64,000 bases of DNA from Fimenecus sp052298855 (GTDB lineage Bacteria > Bacillota > Clostridia > Oscillospirales > Acutalibacteraceae): NCBI GenBank assembly GCA_052298855.1, contig DAVZXP010000001.1, positions 248,001-312,000 on the forward strand, written 5' to 3'. The notes beneath the pieces are model-generated. The model saw nothing but the letters and a program-made list of their open reading frames with translations. It was not told where the DNA came from and did no database searches. How positions within the stretch are numbered: the stretch's first letter is position 1; each line of letters begins with the position of its first letter. Positions 39,980 through 49,071 of this stretch are shown piece after piece. A program made the position numbers and the translations under genes.

Positions 39980-41250
39980 GAGAATTTTTTGAATTTACCG
40001 ATACTGTAAAGGTTGCATCGGAAAAAGCATTGGCGAAAACGGAAAAGATGTTTTCGCAGATTGAAAAAATAGGGGAATATAATCAGCAGAAGGTTTTATC
40101 GGCTTTCATAAACAACAAGGTTGACGAAACCGATTTTAACACCTCGACGGGCTACGGCTATTCGGATAAGGGCAGAGATAAACTCGACGAGCTTGTTGCC
40201 GACATTTTCAAAGCGGAAAGCGCAATTATAAGAGCAGGCGCTCTTTCGTGCGGAACACATACGTTGGGCGTTTGCCTTTACGGAATTTTAAGACCTAATG
40301 ATGTTATGCTCTGTGTTTCGGGTACGCCTTATGACACAATTCACCCCGTTATAGGCATTGGCGGTAAAAATGCAGGCGAGGGTACACTTGCGGATTTCGG
40401 TGTTATATACAGGCAGGTTGATATGACCGAAAGCGACGAGCTTGACTATGCGGAAATTGAAAAGCAAGCAAGCGACGAAGCGGTTAGAATGGTATATATT
40501 CAACGCTCAAGAGGATATTCGTTAAGGCACTCTATAAGCGTTGATGAAATAGAAAAGGCTTGTGAAATTGTCCATAGGGTCAACAAGCGTGCTGTCGTTA
40601 TGGTTGACAATTGCTACGGCGTTTTCACAGAGGAAAAAGAGCCGACACAGGTCGGTGCCGATATTGTCGCAGGCTCGCTCATTAAGAATTTGGGCGGCGG
40701 CATATCCCCTATGGGCGGATACATAGCAGGCAGAAAAGACCTTGTCGACTTATGTTCTTACAGGCTTACCGTGCCGGGGCTCGGCTCGGAGGTCGGCGCA
40801 ACACTCGGTGTAAACAGAAGCCTGTTTATGGGCATTTTCAACGCTCCGAATGTTGTTAAAGAGGCTCTTAAAACAGCTGCGTTTACAGCTGCTTTGTTTG
40901 AGGAGCTCGGCTTTGAGGTTACACCTCGAAGCAACGAGACAAGACACGATATTATTCAGGCGGTTTGCCTTGAAAATGAGCAGAGGCTTATAGCTTTCTG
41001 TCAGGGTATGCAAAAGGGTGCTCCGATCGACTCCTTTGTTGTGCCCGAGCCGTGGGATATGCCAGGCTACGACAGTAAGGTTATAATGTCGGCGGGTGCG
41101 TTTACGTCAGGCTCGTCAATAGAGCTTTCGGCGGATGCACCGCTTCGTGAGCCGTTTGCGGTATGGATGCAGGGCGGACTTAACTTTGCTTCGGGCAAGG
41201 TGGGAGTAATGCTTGCGGCAGATGAAATCGTAAGGAGAGATTTATTATGA
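39976..41250 (+). CDS. Methionine gamma-lyase family PLP enzyme (aluminium-resistance type)
   Basis: A 424-residue fold-type I PLP enzyme. The cofactor lysine lies in GSLIKNLGGGISP; RAGALSCGTHTLG and MVYIQRSRGYSLR are typical of the family annotated as methionine gamma-lyase/aluminium resistance. It likely cleaves sulfur amino acids or a related substrate; the exact reaction is not established for the family. Starts in an ATGA overlap with the GNAT gene and ends in one with the phosphohexomutase. Confidence 0.87.
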   Translation: MREFFEFTDTVKVASEKALAKTEKMFSQIEKIGEYNQQKVLSAFINNKVDETDFNTSTGYGYSDKGRDKLDELVADIFKAESAIIRAGALSCGTHTLGVCLYGILRPNDVMLCVSGTPYDTIHPVIGIGGKNAGEGTLADFGVIYRQVDMTESDELDYAEIEKQASDEAVRMVYIQRSRGYSLRHSISVDEIEKACEIVHRVNKRAVVMVDNCYGVFTEEKEPTQVGADIVAGSLIKNLGGGISPMGGYIAGRKDLVDLCSYRLTVPGLGSEVGATLGVNRSLFMGIFNAPNVVKEALKTAAFTAALFEELGFEVTPRSNETRHDIIQAVCLENEQRLIAFCQGMQKGAPIDSFVVPEPWDMPGYDSKVIMSAGAFTSGSSIELSADAPLREPFAVWMQGGLNFASGKVGVMLAADEIVRRDLL

Positions 41251-42785
41251 ACCTGATGCATTTGAAAAGCGGAACAGACGTAAGAGGCGTTGCCGTTGCG
41301 AAAGAGACAACAGACGTTGTTGAGCTCACGGATGAGGCAATAAAAAGAATAACAGGCGCATTTGTGTATTTCCTCTGTGCAAAGACAGGCAAGGAAAAGG
41401 ACGCACTTACAGTTTCCGTAGGTCACGATTCGAGAGTATCGGCAGAGAGAATAAAGGCTGATGTAATCGCAATTTTGCTTTCAATGGGCGTTGCGGTTAA
41501 AGATTGCGGTCTTTGCTCTACTCCCGCAATGTTTATGACAACTCAGCTTGATACTTGCGACGGTGCTGTTCAAATTACCGCAAGCCATCACCCATGGGAC
41601 AGAAACGGATTAAAATTCTTTACGGCAGGCGGCGGACTTTCGTCGGAGGAAATCGAAAAAATACTCGAATTTGCCGAAATGAATGACGCAATCGCTTATG
41701 ACACCTCGAGAGAGGCGGAAAAAGTTGATTTTATGTCGGTTTACTGTGAGCATTTGAGAAACCTTATTAAAAAGGGTGTAAATTCCGCAGAGAATTATGA
41801 CAGACCGCTTGAGGGACTTAAAATTGTAGTTGATGCGGGAAACGGTGTAGGCGGATTTTTTGCAAATGATGTTTTGGCACCTCTCGGAGCAGACACAAAC
41901 GGCTCGAGATACCTCGACCCCGACGGTATGTTCCCAAATCACATACCAAACCCCGAAAACGAAACGGCTATGGCTTCAATTTGTGAGGCGACGGTTGAGT
42001 CGGGTGCAGATCTCGGCGTAATTTTTGATACGGACGTTGACCGAGCGGCTTGCGTAAGCGAAGACGGTAAGGAAATTAACCGTAACCGTCTTGTTGCTTT
42101 GGCTTCCGCTATTGCTCTCGAAAACTGCGAGGGCGGAACAGTTGTAACGGACAGCGTAACCTCGGCAGGACTTACCGAGTTTATCGAAAACACGCTCGGC
42201 GGCAAGCACAGAAGATTTAAGCGTGGCTATAAAAATGTTATTGACGAGAGCATAAGGCTTGAAAGCGAGGGCATAAAGGCTCCGCTTGCTATCGAAACCT
42301 CGGGTCATGCGGCATTCAGCGAGAATTATCATCTTGACGACGGTGCTTATCTTATCACAAGGATAATCATAAAGCTTGCAGAGCTCAGGAAAGAGGGCAA
42401 AACTCTTGAGTCGCTCATAGCCTCACTTAAAGAGCCTGTTGAGGAAAAGGAAATTCGCTTTAAAATAAACGCTGAAAACTTTAAGGAATACGGCGAGAAT
42501 ATAATTGATAAAATAGAAAAAAGCGCAATTCTTAATACCGACATAAAAATTGCAGAGGACAGCTGCGAAGGTGTTAAGGTAATCTTTACAGACCCTGAAA
42601 TTGACGGCTTTTACATTTTGAGAATGAGCGTACACGATCCGGTTATGCCGATGAATATCGAAAGTGCGGTTGCGGGCGGAGTTCGCAAAATCGCTCAATG
42701 TGTATATGATGAATTACAGGTATATGAGCTTCTCGATATGACCTCCCTGAAACAATTCTTGGAGGAAGGTATTGACAAAGCGTAA
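41247..42785 (+). CDS. Phosphoglucomutase/phosphomannomutase family enzyme
   Basis: A 512-residue alpha-D-phosphohexomutase. The phosphoserine is Ser113 in TASHHPWDRNG (the usual Asn after His is His), the metal loop is FDTDVDRAA near residue 250, and the sugar loop is ETSGHAAF. It interconverts hexose 1- and 6-phosphates. With the galactokinase upstream it may feed hexose phosphates to glycolysis or wall precursors. The 4-bp overlap with the PLP enzyme makes it the last gene of a coupled run. Confidence 0.9.
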   Translation: MNLMHLKSGTDVRGVAVAKETTDVVELTDEAIKRITGAFVYFLCAKTGKEKDALTVSVGHDSRVSAERIKADVIAILLSMGVAVKDCGLCSTPAMFMTTQLDTCDGAVQITASHHPWDRNGLKFFTAGGGLSSEEIEKILEFAEMNDAIAYDTSREAEKVDFMSVYCEHLRNLIKKGVNSAENYDRPLEGLKIVVDAGNGVGGFFANDVLAPLGADTNGSRYLDPDGMFPNHIPNPENETAMASICEATVESGADLGVIFDTDVDRAACVSEDGKEINRNRLVALASAIALENCEGGTVVTDSVTSAGLTEFIENTLGGKHRRFKRGYKNVIDESIRLESEGIKAPLAIETSGHAAFSENYHLDDGAYLITRIIIKLAELRKEGKTLESLIASLKEPVEEKEIRFKINAENFKEYGENIIDKIEKSAILNTDIKIAEDSCEGVKVIFTDPEIDGFYILRMSVHDPVMPMNIESAVAGGVRKIAQCVYDELQVYELLDMTSLKQFLEEGIDKA

Positions 42786-42799
42786 ATTATACATAAAAT
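42772..42799 (+). promoter_or_regulatory. Promoter of acpP
   Basis: TTGACA (42772-42777), 16-base spacer, TAAAAT (42794-42799), with the -35 inside the end of the phosphohexomutase gene. Confidence 0.7.
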
Positions 42800-42837
42800 G
42801 TATGTATATATTTATCAAATGAAAGGTAAGGGAATAT

Positions 42838-43062
42838 ATGATTTTTGAAAAGGTTAGAGAAATAATTTGTGAGCAGTTTGACGTTGACGAGGAGAGCGTT
42901 ACTCTCGATACGGATATAAGAGAAGATTTGGACGCTGACAGTCTCGATATGGTTGATCTTGTTATGAGCTTTGAGGATGAATTCAAAATCGAAGTTCCGG
43001 ACAGTGCTATCGAAACGGTTAAAACAGTCGGCGACATTGTTAAATTTATTGAGGAACACTGA
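42838..43062 (+). CDS. acpP: Acyl carrier protein
   Basis: A 74-residue acidic four-helix protein with the phosphopantetheine site DADSLDMVDL (Ser35). Length and motif are typical of the fatty-acid synthase carrier. No fab genes adjoin it; it lies 36 bp before proS with GAAAGG before its ATG. Confidence 0.95.
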   Translation: MIFEKVREIICEQFDVDEESVTLDTDIREDLDADSLDMVDLVMSFEDEFKIEVPDSAIETVKTVGDIVKFIEEH

Positions 43063-43098
43063 TTTATCAGTTGAATTTTAAGACGAGGATGTTGGAAA

Positions 43099-44535
43099 AT
43101 GGCAGAACAGAAAAAGATGGTTAATGACATAACCGCAATGGACGAGGATTTTGCGAAATGGTACACCGACGTCGTAAAAAAGGCAGAGCTTGCCGAGTAT
43201 ACGAGTGTTAAGGGCTGTATGGTTATTCGTCCCTACGGTTATGCGATATGGGAAAATATTCAGAAGATAATGGATTCAATGTTCAAGGCGACGGGACACG
43301 AAAATGTTTGTATGCCTATGTTTATCCCCGAAAGTCTTCTTGAAAAGGAAAAGGATCACGTTGAGGGCTTTGCTCCCGAGGTTGCATGGGTAACACACGG
43401 CGGAAGCGAAAAGCTTGAGGAGAGACTTTGCGTTCGTCCGACGTCGGAGACACTTTTCTGCGAGCACTACAAGCAGATTATCCATTCTTACCGTGATTTG
43501 CCGAAGCTCTACAATCAGTGGGTGTCGGTTGTCCGTTGGGAAAAGACCACAAGACCGTTTCTCCGCACAAGAGAATTTCTTTGGCAGGAGGGTCATACAA
43601 TTCACGCAACGGCAGAAGAAGCTAAGGCTGAAACAGTTAAAATGCTCAACGTCTATGCCGATTTCTGTGAAAACGTGCTTGCTATGCCCGTAGTTAAGGG
43701 TGTTAAGACCGAAAAAGAGAGATTTGCAGGCGCAGAGGACACATATACCATCGAGGCTCTTATGCACGACGGTAAGGCTTTGCAGTCGGGAACCTCGCAC
43801 TATTTCGGTGACGGCTTTGCGAAAGCGTTTGAAATTCAATATATGGATAAGGATAACAAACTTAAAACTCCTTATCAGACTTCTTGGGGAACCACGACAA
43901 GACTTATCGGCGCTATTATTATGACTCACGGCGACGACAACGGTCTTGTTCTTCCTCCGAAAATCGCTCCTGTTCAGGTTGTTGTAATTCCGATTGCACA
44001 GCATAAGGAGGGTGTTCTTGATAAGGCTCAGGAGCTTTGCGACAGGCTTTCAAAGATATGCAGAGTTAAGTCCGACGTTTCCGAAAACTCTCCCGGCTGG
44101 AAGTTTGCAGAGTACGAAATGAAGGGCGTACCGCTCAGAGTTGAGATTGGCCCTAAGGATATTGAGAAAAATCAGTGCGTTATCGTAAGAAGAGATAGCA
44201 GAGAGAAATACTTTGTTTCTCTTGACGAGCTTGAGGCTAAAATTCCCGAGCTTCTTGAAGAGGTTCATAAGGGACTTTACAACAAAGCTCTTGAGAGAAG
44301 AAGCAAAATGACATACACCGCAAAAACACTTGACGAGCTCAAGGATATTGCAGACAATAAGCCCGGCTTTATCAAGGCTATGTGGTGCGGCGACAGAGCT
44401 TGTGAGGATAAGCTCAAGGAGTATGCCGGCGTAACCTCAAGATGCATCCCGTTTGAGCAGGAGCATATAGGCGACACCTGCGTTTGCTGCGGAAAGCCTG
44501 CCGATAAGATGCTCTATTGGGGCAAGGCATATTGA
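43099..44535 (+). CDS. proS: Prolyl-tRNA synthetase, archaeal/eukaryal (type 3) form
   Basis: A 478-residue class II synthetase. Motif 2 appears around VVRWEKTTRPFLRTREFLWQEGHT, here split by family landmarks RPTSETLFC and TSHYFGDGFAKAF; motif 3 is SWGTTTRLIGAIIM. The roughly 180-residue editing insertion of bacterial ProRS is absent, and the C-terminal zinc-type extension with CGDRACED and CVCCGKPAD is present, which defines the archaeal/eukaryal form found in many clostridia. It charges tRNA-Pro. Confidence 0.95.
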   Translation: MAEQKKMVNDITAMDEDFAKWYTDVVKKAELAEYTSVKGCMVIRPYGYAIWENIQKIMDSMFKATGHENVCMPMFIPESLLEKEKDHVEGFAPEVAWVTHGGSEKLEERLCVRPTSETLFCEHYKQIIHSYRDLPKLYNQWVSVVRWEKTTRPFLRTREFLWQEGHTIHATAEEAKAETVKMLNVYADFCENVLAMPVVKGVKTEKERFAGAEDTYTIEALMHDGKALQSGTSHYFGDGFAKAFEIQYMDKDNKLKTPYQTSWGTTTRLIGAIIMTHGDDNGLVLPPKIAPVQVVVIPIAQHKEGVLDKAQELCDRLSKICRVKSDVSENSPGWKFAEYEMKGVPLRVEIGPKDIEKNQCVIVRRDSREKYFVSLDELEAKIPELLEEVHKGLYNKALERRSKMTYTAKTLDELKDIADNKPGFIKAMWCGDRACEDKLKEYAGVTSRCIPFEQEHIGDTCVCCGKPADKMLYWGKAY

Positions 44536-44541
44536 TTTTAT

Positions 44542-44570
44542 TTGACAATAAAGAATAAAAAACTTATAAT
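44542..44570 (+). promoter_or_regulatory. Perfect-consensus promoter of the 234-aa lipoprotein
   Basis: TTGACA (44542-44547), 17-base spacer, TATAAT (44565-44570), 34 bases before the ATG. Confidence 0.9.
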
Positions 44571-44604
44571 TAATATGCTTTCAAATTAAAACGGAGGAAA
44601 CACT

Positions 44605-45309
44605 ATGCAAAAGAAAATTGTTGCAGTAAGCCTTGTTATTTTAATGGTTGCGTTGTTGCTTGCGTCCTGTGGAAACAAATATCTTATGGGTGAAATCAAC
44701 GGCGTTGAACGTCCGCTTGTTACCGATGCAGAGGGAAACACTGAACTTGATGACGAGGGCAAAATCGCTGTTTATGTAACCGACGCAAAGGGTAACATTC
44801 AATATGATACGGAAGGCAATCCTGAGAAGCGATACTATGATCTTCCGGAACAAGTTATCAAGGGAAACGCACTTGAAACGTCCGCGTATAAGTTTACAGC
44901 GCCGGACGGCTGGACGCTTAAGGACAATGGCATTTTTTATAAAAATGGAACGGATAACGATATTTCTATTCAATGGATGAAAGATGCTATATTGACAGAT
45001 GGCAAAACATACGAGGCGTTTTTAGCTGAAAAACAAGGCGTATCACAGGATGTGTTAGATGCGCTGAAAGCGGAAAATATGGAAGTGGAAGAGAATGTTA
45101 CAAATGGAACCCTTTTGTCAGGAGAACCCATTACAATGATTGAACGAACCACAAAGAGCAATTCGGATGGATTAATTTATTATTACTCATCGGTATATGT
45201 AAAAATAGGAAATGATGTGTATTCTGCGAACTGTGGCTATAGCGGAAGTGCTAAAGACGAGTCTTTTAACCTTATGGATATAGTTTCATCAAACCTTGTT
45301 ATCAAATAA
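44605..45309 (+). CDS. Lipoprotein with Asp/Gly-Asn repeats, function unknown
   Basis: A 234-residue lipoprotein: signal sequence with lipobox LLASC (Cys22), then about two copies of a repeat built as VTDAxGNxxxDxxG (residues 39-74), then a globular domain of about 150 residues beginning YKFTAPDGWTLK. The repeats look like those of the larger lipoprotein at 61190-62998. It has its own strong promoter and terminator. The globular domain is not recognised. Confidence 0.8.
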   Translation: MQKKIVAVSLVILMVALLLASCGNKYLMGEINGVERPLVTDAEGNTELDDEGKIAVYVTDAKGNIQYDTEGNPEKRYYDLPEQVIKGNALETSAYKFTAPDGWTLKDNGIFYKNGTDNDISIQWMKDAILTDGKTYEAFLAEKQGVSQDVLDALKAENMEVEENVTNGTLLSGEPITMIERTTKSNSDGLIYYYSSVYVKIGNDVYSANCGYSGSAKDESFNLMDIVSSNLVIK

Positions 45310-45329
45310 TAAAATATAACAGGATTTTT

Positions 45330-45359
45330 CGGTGCGGAGTTTTCCGCACCGATTTTTTT
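45330..45359 (+). terminator. Terminator after the lipoprotein gene
   Basis: A 9-bp GC-rich stem (45330-45338 with 45343-45351), GTTT loop and a seven-base T-run. Confidence 0.92.
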
Positions 45360-45380
45360 ATCGCCAATGTACGTTTACAC

Positions 45381-45409
45381 TTGTTATTTTAGCGGCTTTA
45401 TGATAAAAT
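45381..45409 (+). promoter_or_regulatory. Promoter of proB-proA
   Basis: TTGTTA (45381-45386), 17-base spacer, TAAAAT (45404-45409), 35 bases before the GTG start of proB. Confidence 0.65.
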
Positions 45410-45444
45410 ATATTATCTATAAATGGAACGTGAGGGAGAATTAA

Positions 45445-46236
45445 GTGGCTGTTCTCAAGGATGTAAAAAGACTTGTTGTCAAGGTTGGAACGTCAACGCT
45501 TACATATGACACGGGCAAGACTAACATCAGACGTATGCATAAGCTTGTTTCTGTGCTCTCGGATATTGTCAATTCGGGCATTGAGGTTGCACTTGTAACC
45601 TCGGGCGCAATCGGCGTCGGAGTCGGAAAATTAGGGCTTAAAGAAAGACCGTCGGACATTTCAGGCAGGCAGGCTGCCGCAACCGTCGGTCAGTGCGAGC
45701 TTATGTTTATGTATGATAAGCTTTTCGGCGAATACGGGCATACGGTAGGTCAGCTTCTTATCACAAAAAGTGACGTTGACAGCGAGGAGCGCCGTAAAAA
45801 TCTCGTAAATACATTTGAGAAGCTTTTCGATTACAGAGCAGTTCCGATAGTCAACGAAAACGACTCGGTTGCGGTTGATGAAATTGTTTACGGCGACAAT
45901 GACAGCCTTTCGGCGATTGTTGCGAAACTTATAAACGCAGACGCTCTGATTATTCTTACGGATATTGACGGCTTGTATGATGATAATCCAAACGAAAATG
46001 AGGATGCAAAACTCATTTCACAGGTGGGTGAAATTACAGATGAGCTTATCGCCGTCGCAGGCGGTCACGGTTCAAGATTTTCTACAGGCGGTATGGTGAC
46101 AAAGCTTCATGCGGCGCAAATCGCAATGGATGCAGGCATAGATACAATCGTTATGAACGGTGCAGCTCCCGAGAGTGTATATAAGGCTCTTGACGGCAAG
46201 CAGATAGGAACATTTTTTACGGGCAAAAAGGACTGA
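45445..46236 (+). CDS. proB: Glutamate 5-kinase
   Basis: First step of proline synthesis: L-glutamate to glutamyl-5-phosphate. 263 residues, the short form without a C-terminal PUA domain. Landmarks: VVKVGTSTLTYD, LVTSGAIGVGVGKLGL, VNENDSVAVDEI and GRHG-like GGHGSRFSTGGMVTKLHAA. GTG start with GAGGGAG upstream. proA follows 4 bp later. Confidence 0.95.
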   Translation: MAVLKDVKRLVVKVGTSTLTYDTGKTNIRRMHKLVSVLSDIVNSGIEVALVTSGAIGVGVGKLGLKERPSDISGRQAAATVGQCELMFMYDKLFGEYGHTVGQLLITKSDVDSEERRKNLVNTFEKLFDYRAVPIVNENDSVAVDEIVYGDNDSLSAIVAKLINADALIILTDIDGLYDDNPNENEDAKLISQVGEITDELIAVAGGHGSRFSTGGMVTKLHAAQIAMDAGIDTIVMNGAAPESVYKALDGKQIGTFFTGKKD

Positions 46237-46240
46237 TTTT

Positions 46241-47485
46241 ATGACGCAAGCTCAATTACTCGGACAAAGGGCAAAGCAGGCGGAAAAAACACTTGCCACC
46301 GCTTCGACCGAGCTTAAAAATAAGGCTCTTGAAAATATGGCACGGGAGCTTGCTGCGGCAGCTCGGGAAATCCTTCAGGCAAATGCCGAGGATATGAAAA
46401 ATGCCCGAGCAAACGGTGTTGCACAGGTTATGCTTGACAGGCTTCTTTTGACAGAGGACAGAATTGTCGGAATGGCAAAGGGAATAACCGATATTGTAAG
46501 GCTTCCCGACCCGATAGGTGTAACGCTTTCAGAAATTAAACGACCTAACGGTATGACGGTGAAAAAAATAACCGTTCCGCTTGGAGTTATTGCCGTTATT
46601 TATGAGGCACGTCCGAACGTTACCTCCGACGCTGCGGCACTTTGCCTGAAATCGGGCAATGCGGTTATATTGCGAGGCGGTAAAGAGGCTATAAATTCAT
46701 CAAAGGCAATCGTCAAGGCGTTACGGCTCGGACTTGAAAAAACAGGCTTAGATGAAAACTGTATATCGCTTGTAACCGACACCTCAAGGGACAGCGCAAC
46801 CGAGCTTATGAGAATGAACGAGTATATTGACGTGCTTATTCCGAGAGGCGGAGCAGGGCTTATCCGTTCCTGCGTTGAAAACTCTACGGTGCCCGTGATT
46901 GAAACCGGAACGGGTAACTGTCACATTTATGTCGACAAGGACTCAGATATTCAAATGGCGGCGGATATTGTGTACAACGCAAAGACCTCTCGGCCGTCGG
47001 TTTGCAATTCGGCGGAGAGCTTGGTAATTCATAAGGATATAATAAAAGAGGCTTTGCCGATTATCAAAAAAAGACTTGATGAGAAAAATGTCGAGTTAAG
47101 AGGCGACGATACGGCGAGAGCTTCGGCAGACGGTATACTTCCCGCAACCGAGGACGATTGGGGTAGGGAATACCTTGACTATATAATGTCGGTAAAAACA
47201 GTCGAAAGCCTTGACGATGCTATTGAACATATATCAAAGTATTCGACGGGACACAGCGAGTGTATCGTGACCGAAAACGAAACGGCGGCAGAGGAATTCT
47301 TAAAACGCATTGATTCGGCGGCTGTTTATCACAATGTCAGCACAAGATTTACGGACGGCGGAGAGTTCGGCTTCGGTGCGGAAATCGGAATTTCCACACA
47401 AAAATTGCACGCAAGAGGACCTTTGGGACTTCCCCAGCTTACCTCATTCAAATATATTATTTGCGGTAACGGGCAGATAAGATAA
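46241..47485 (+). CDS. proA: Glutamate-5-semialdehyde dehydrogenase
   Basis: Second step of proline synthesis, NADPH-dependent reduction of glutamyl-5-phosphate. 414 residues, normal length. Seen: GVIAVIYEARPNVTSDAAAL, ILRGGKEAINS, PVIETGTGNCHIYVD and the catalytic cysteine in SRPSVCNSAESL. Coupled to proB. The next gene begins 14 bp later and may share the transcript. Confidence 0.96.
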   Translation: MTQAQLLGQRAKQAEKTLATASTELKNKALENMARELAAAAREILQANAEDMKNARANGVAQVMLDRLLLTEDRIVGMAKGITDIVRLPDPIGVTLSEIKRPNGMTVKKITVPLGVIAVIYEARPNVTSDAAALCLKSGNAVILRGGKEAINSSKAIVKALRLGLEKTGLDENCISLVTDTSRDSATELMRMNEYIDVLIPRGGAGLIRSCVENSTVPVIETGTGNCHIYVDKDSDIQMAADIVYNAKTSRPSVCNSAESLVIHKDIIKEALPIIKKRLDEKNVELRGDDTARASADGILPATEDDWGREYLDYIMSVKTVESLDDAIEHISKYSTGHSECIVTENETAAEEFLKRIDSAAVYHNVSTRFTDGGEFGFGAEIGISTQKLHARGPLGLPQLTSFKYIICGNGQIR

Positions 47486-47499
47486 CAAGGAGAATAACT

Positions 47500-48312
47500 A
47501 TGGCTGATGAAATCGTAAAATTTGAAAATTCGCCTAAAAAGAAAAAGAGGAAAAGAGCGCACCCGTGGGCCTTTCCGTTAGGACTTTTGATGGTGTTGCT
47601 TTCGGTCACAGGTCTTGTAACTATACTCGTGGCAGGCGTGAACGGCATAAGCTCCGTCAAGTATAAAATCGACAACATTGAAAAATACAACACAATGCTC
47701 ACGCCCGTCGTTATGAACGACCCGAGTGTGTTCGACGATATATCGAAGGCGGATATGAGCCAGCTTATCGATATTTCGGTGTGGGCGATTATTAAGAGCG
47801 ATTTAGCTCCCGATACCTACGAATACAGCGAAGCGGGAATGATTATTCCCGAAGCTGATATAACAGCGTCATATACAAAGCTTTTCGGCACGGAAAGAGC
47901 ACCCGTTCATATGACTGTTTCGGGCTACGGTTATGAATTCACATACGATTCGGCAAAAAAATGCTACATAATTCCGCTTACGGGTATTGAGCCTACATAC
48001 ACACCGAGCGTTGTTGATGTGGACAAAAAGAAGAATATGATTGTTTTGACCGTAGGCTATCTTTCAAGCGGCGGCTGGGCACAGGATACAGACGGAAAAA
48101 TGGTAGCTCCCGAGCCTGACAAATACGTTAAGGTAACCCTGCGTGAAAAGGACGGCAACTACTATATAAGCGCAATGCAGGCAACTGCAAGCCCCGAGGT
48201 TGCAACCACAACGCCCGTCAGTACGACGGCTGCACCTGCGGAATCCACAACAGAGCCGACAACAGCACCCGAACAGGCTGCCGAGGACGCTCCTCAGACA
48301 GAAATAGCATAA
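47500..48312 (+). CDS. Single-pass membrane protein with Thr/Pro/Ala-rich tail, unknown
   Basis: 270 residues: a very basic cytosolic N-terminus (KKKKRKRAHPW), one transmembrane helix (about 25-48), an extracellular domain of about 170 residues and a low-complexity C-terminal tail of Thr, Pro, Ala and Glu (about 228-270). The domain is not recognised. It lies between proA and rpe with short gaps, probably read through from proB. Confidence 0.75.
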   Translation: MADEIVKFENSPKKKKRKRAHPWAFPLGLLMVLLSVTGLVTILVAGVNGISSVKYKIDNIEKYNTMLTPVVMNDPSVFDDISKADMSQLIDISVWAIIKSDLAPDTYEYSEAGMIIPEADITASYTKLFGTERAPVHMTVSGYGYEFTYDSAKKCYIIPLTGIEPTYTPSVVDVDKKKNMIVLTVGYLSSGGWAQDTDGKMVAPEPDKYVKVTLREKDGNYYISAMQATASPEVATTTPVSTTAAPAESTTEPTTAPEQAAEDAPQTEIA

Positions 48313-48328
48313 GGAAAAGGAAAACATT

Positions 48329-48985
48329 ATGATTAAGATTTCTCCCTCAATTTTATCAAGCGATTACGGCAATCTCTCTTCAGAGCTTAAAAGGATGGAG
48401 GCTTGCGGAGCTGATATGCTTCACATAGACGTTATGGACGGACATTTTGTTCCGAACATTACGCTCGGTGCACCGATTGTAAAGTGCATAAGAAAATCAA
48501 GCACTCTTCCGTTTGATGTGCATCTTATGATAAGCGACCCGTATAAGTATATACCTGATTTTGTGAACGCAGGTTCGGATATAATTACTTTTCATGCAGA
48601 GGCAGACTCCGATATTGAAAAGACGATTGATTTGATTTTGGCTTCAGGCAAAAAAGCAGGACTTTCGGTTAAGCCAAAAACTCCTATCGAAGCGGTTTAT
48701 CCGTATCTCGACAAGCTTTCAATGGTGCTTGTTATGACTGTTGAGCCGGGCTTTGGCGGTCAGTCGTTTATGGAGGATATGATGCCGAAGGTTTCTGCGG
48801 TCAGGTCTGAAATTGACAGAAGAGGACTTGATGTTGACATTCAGGTTGACGGCGGAATAAACAAGGACACAATTTCGATTGCCGCAAAGGCAGGCGCAAA
48901 TGTATTTGTGTCGGGAAATGCAATTTTCTCAAGCGACGACGCAAAAAAAACAATAGCAGATTTTAAGGCAAGAGCTTCGGTTTAA
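48329..48985 (+). CDS. rpe: Ribulose-phosphate 3-epimerase
   Basis: A 218-residue TIM-barrel enzyme of the pentose phosphate pathway. Seen: ISPSILSSDYGNL, MLHIDVMDGHFVPNI with metal ligands, PFDVHLMI, VMTVEPGFGGQSF and QVDGGINKDT. Full length, all family motifs present. It is 16 bp after the membrane protein gene and 86 bp before the Rnf-like trio. Confidence 0.96.
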   Translation: MIKISPSILSSDYGNLSSELKRMEACGADMLHIDVMDGHFVPNITLGAPIVKCIRKSSTLPFDVHLMISDPYKYIPDFVNAGSDIITFHAEADSDIEKTIDLILASGKKAGLSVKPKTPIEAVYPYLDKLSMVLVMTVEPGFGGQSFMEDMMPKVSAVRSEIDRRGLDVDIQVDGGINKDTISIAAKAGANVFVSGNAIFSSDDAKKTIADFKARASV

Positions 48986-49071
48986 TTGACGGCAAACACT
49001 TTAGATAAATTTCGTCTAAACACGGCTCAAGTAAATTTTATGATATAAATTATCGGAAATGAGGTGAAATT

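Noticed and set aside
43276..44004. A 242-codon minus-strand frame opposite proS
   Set aside because: Shadow frame with no start signal; proS motifs on the plus strand are decisive.
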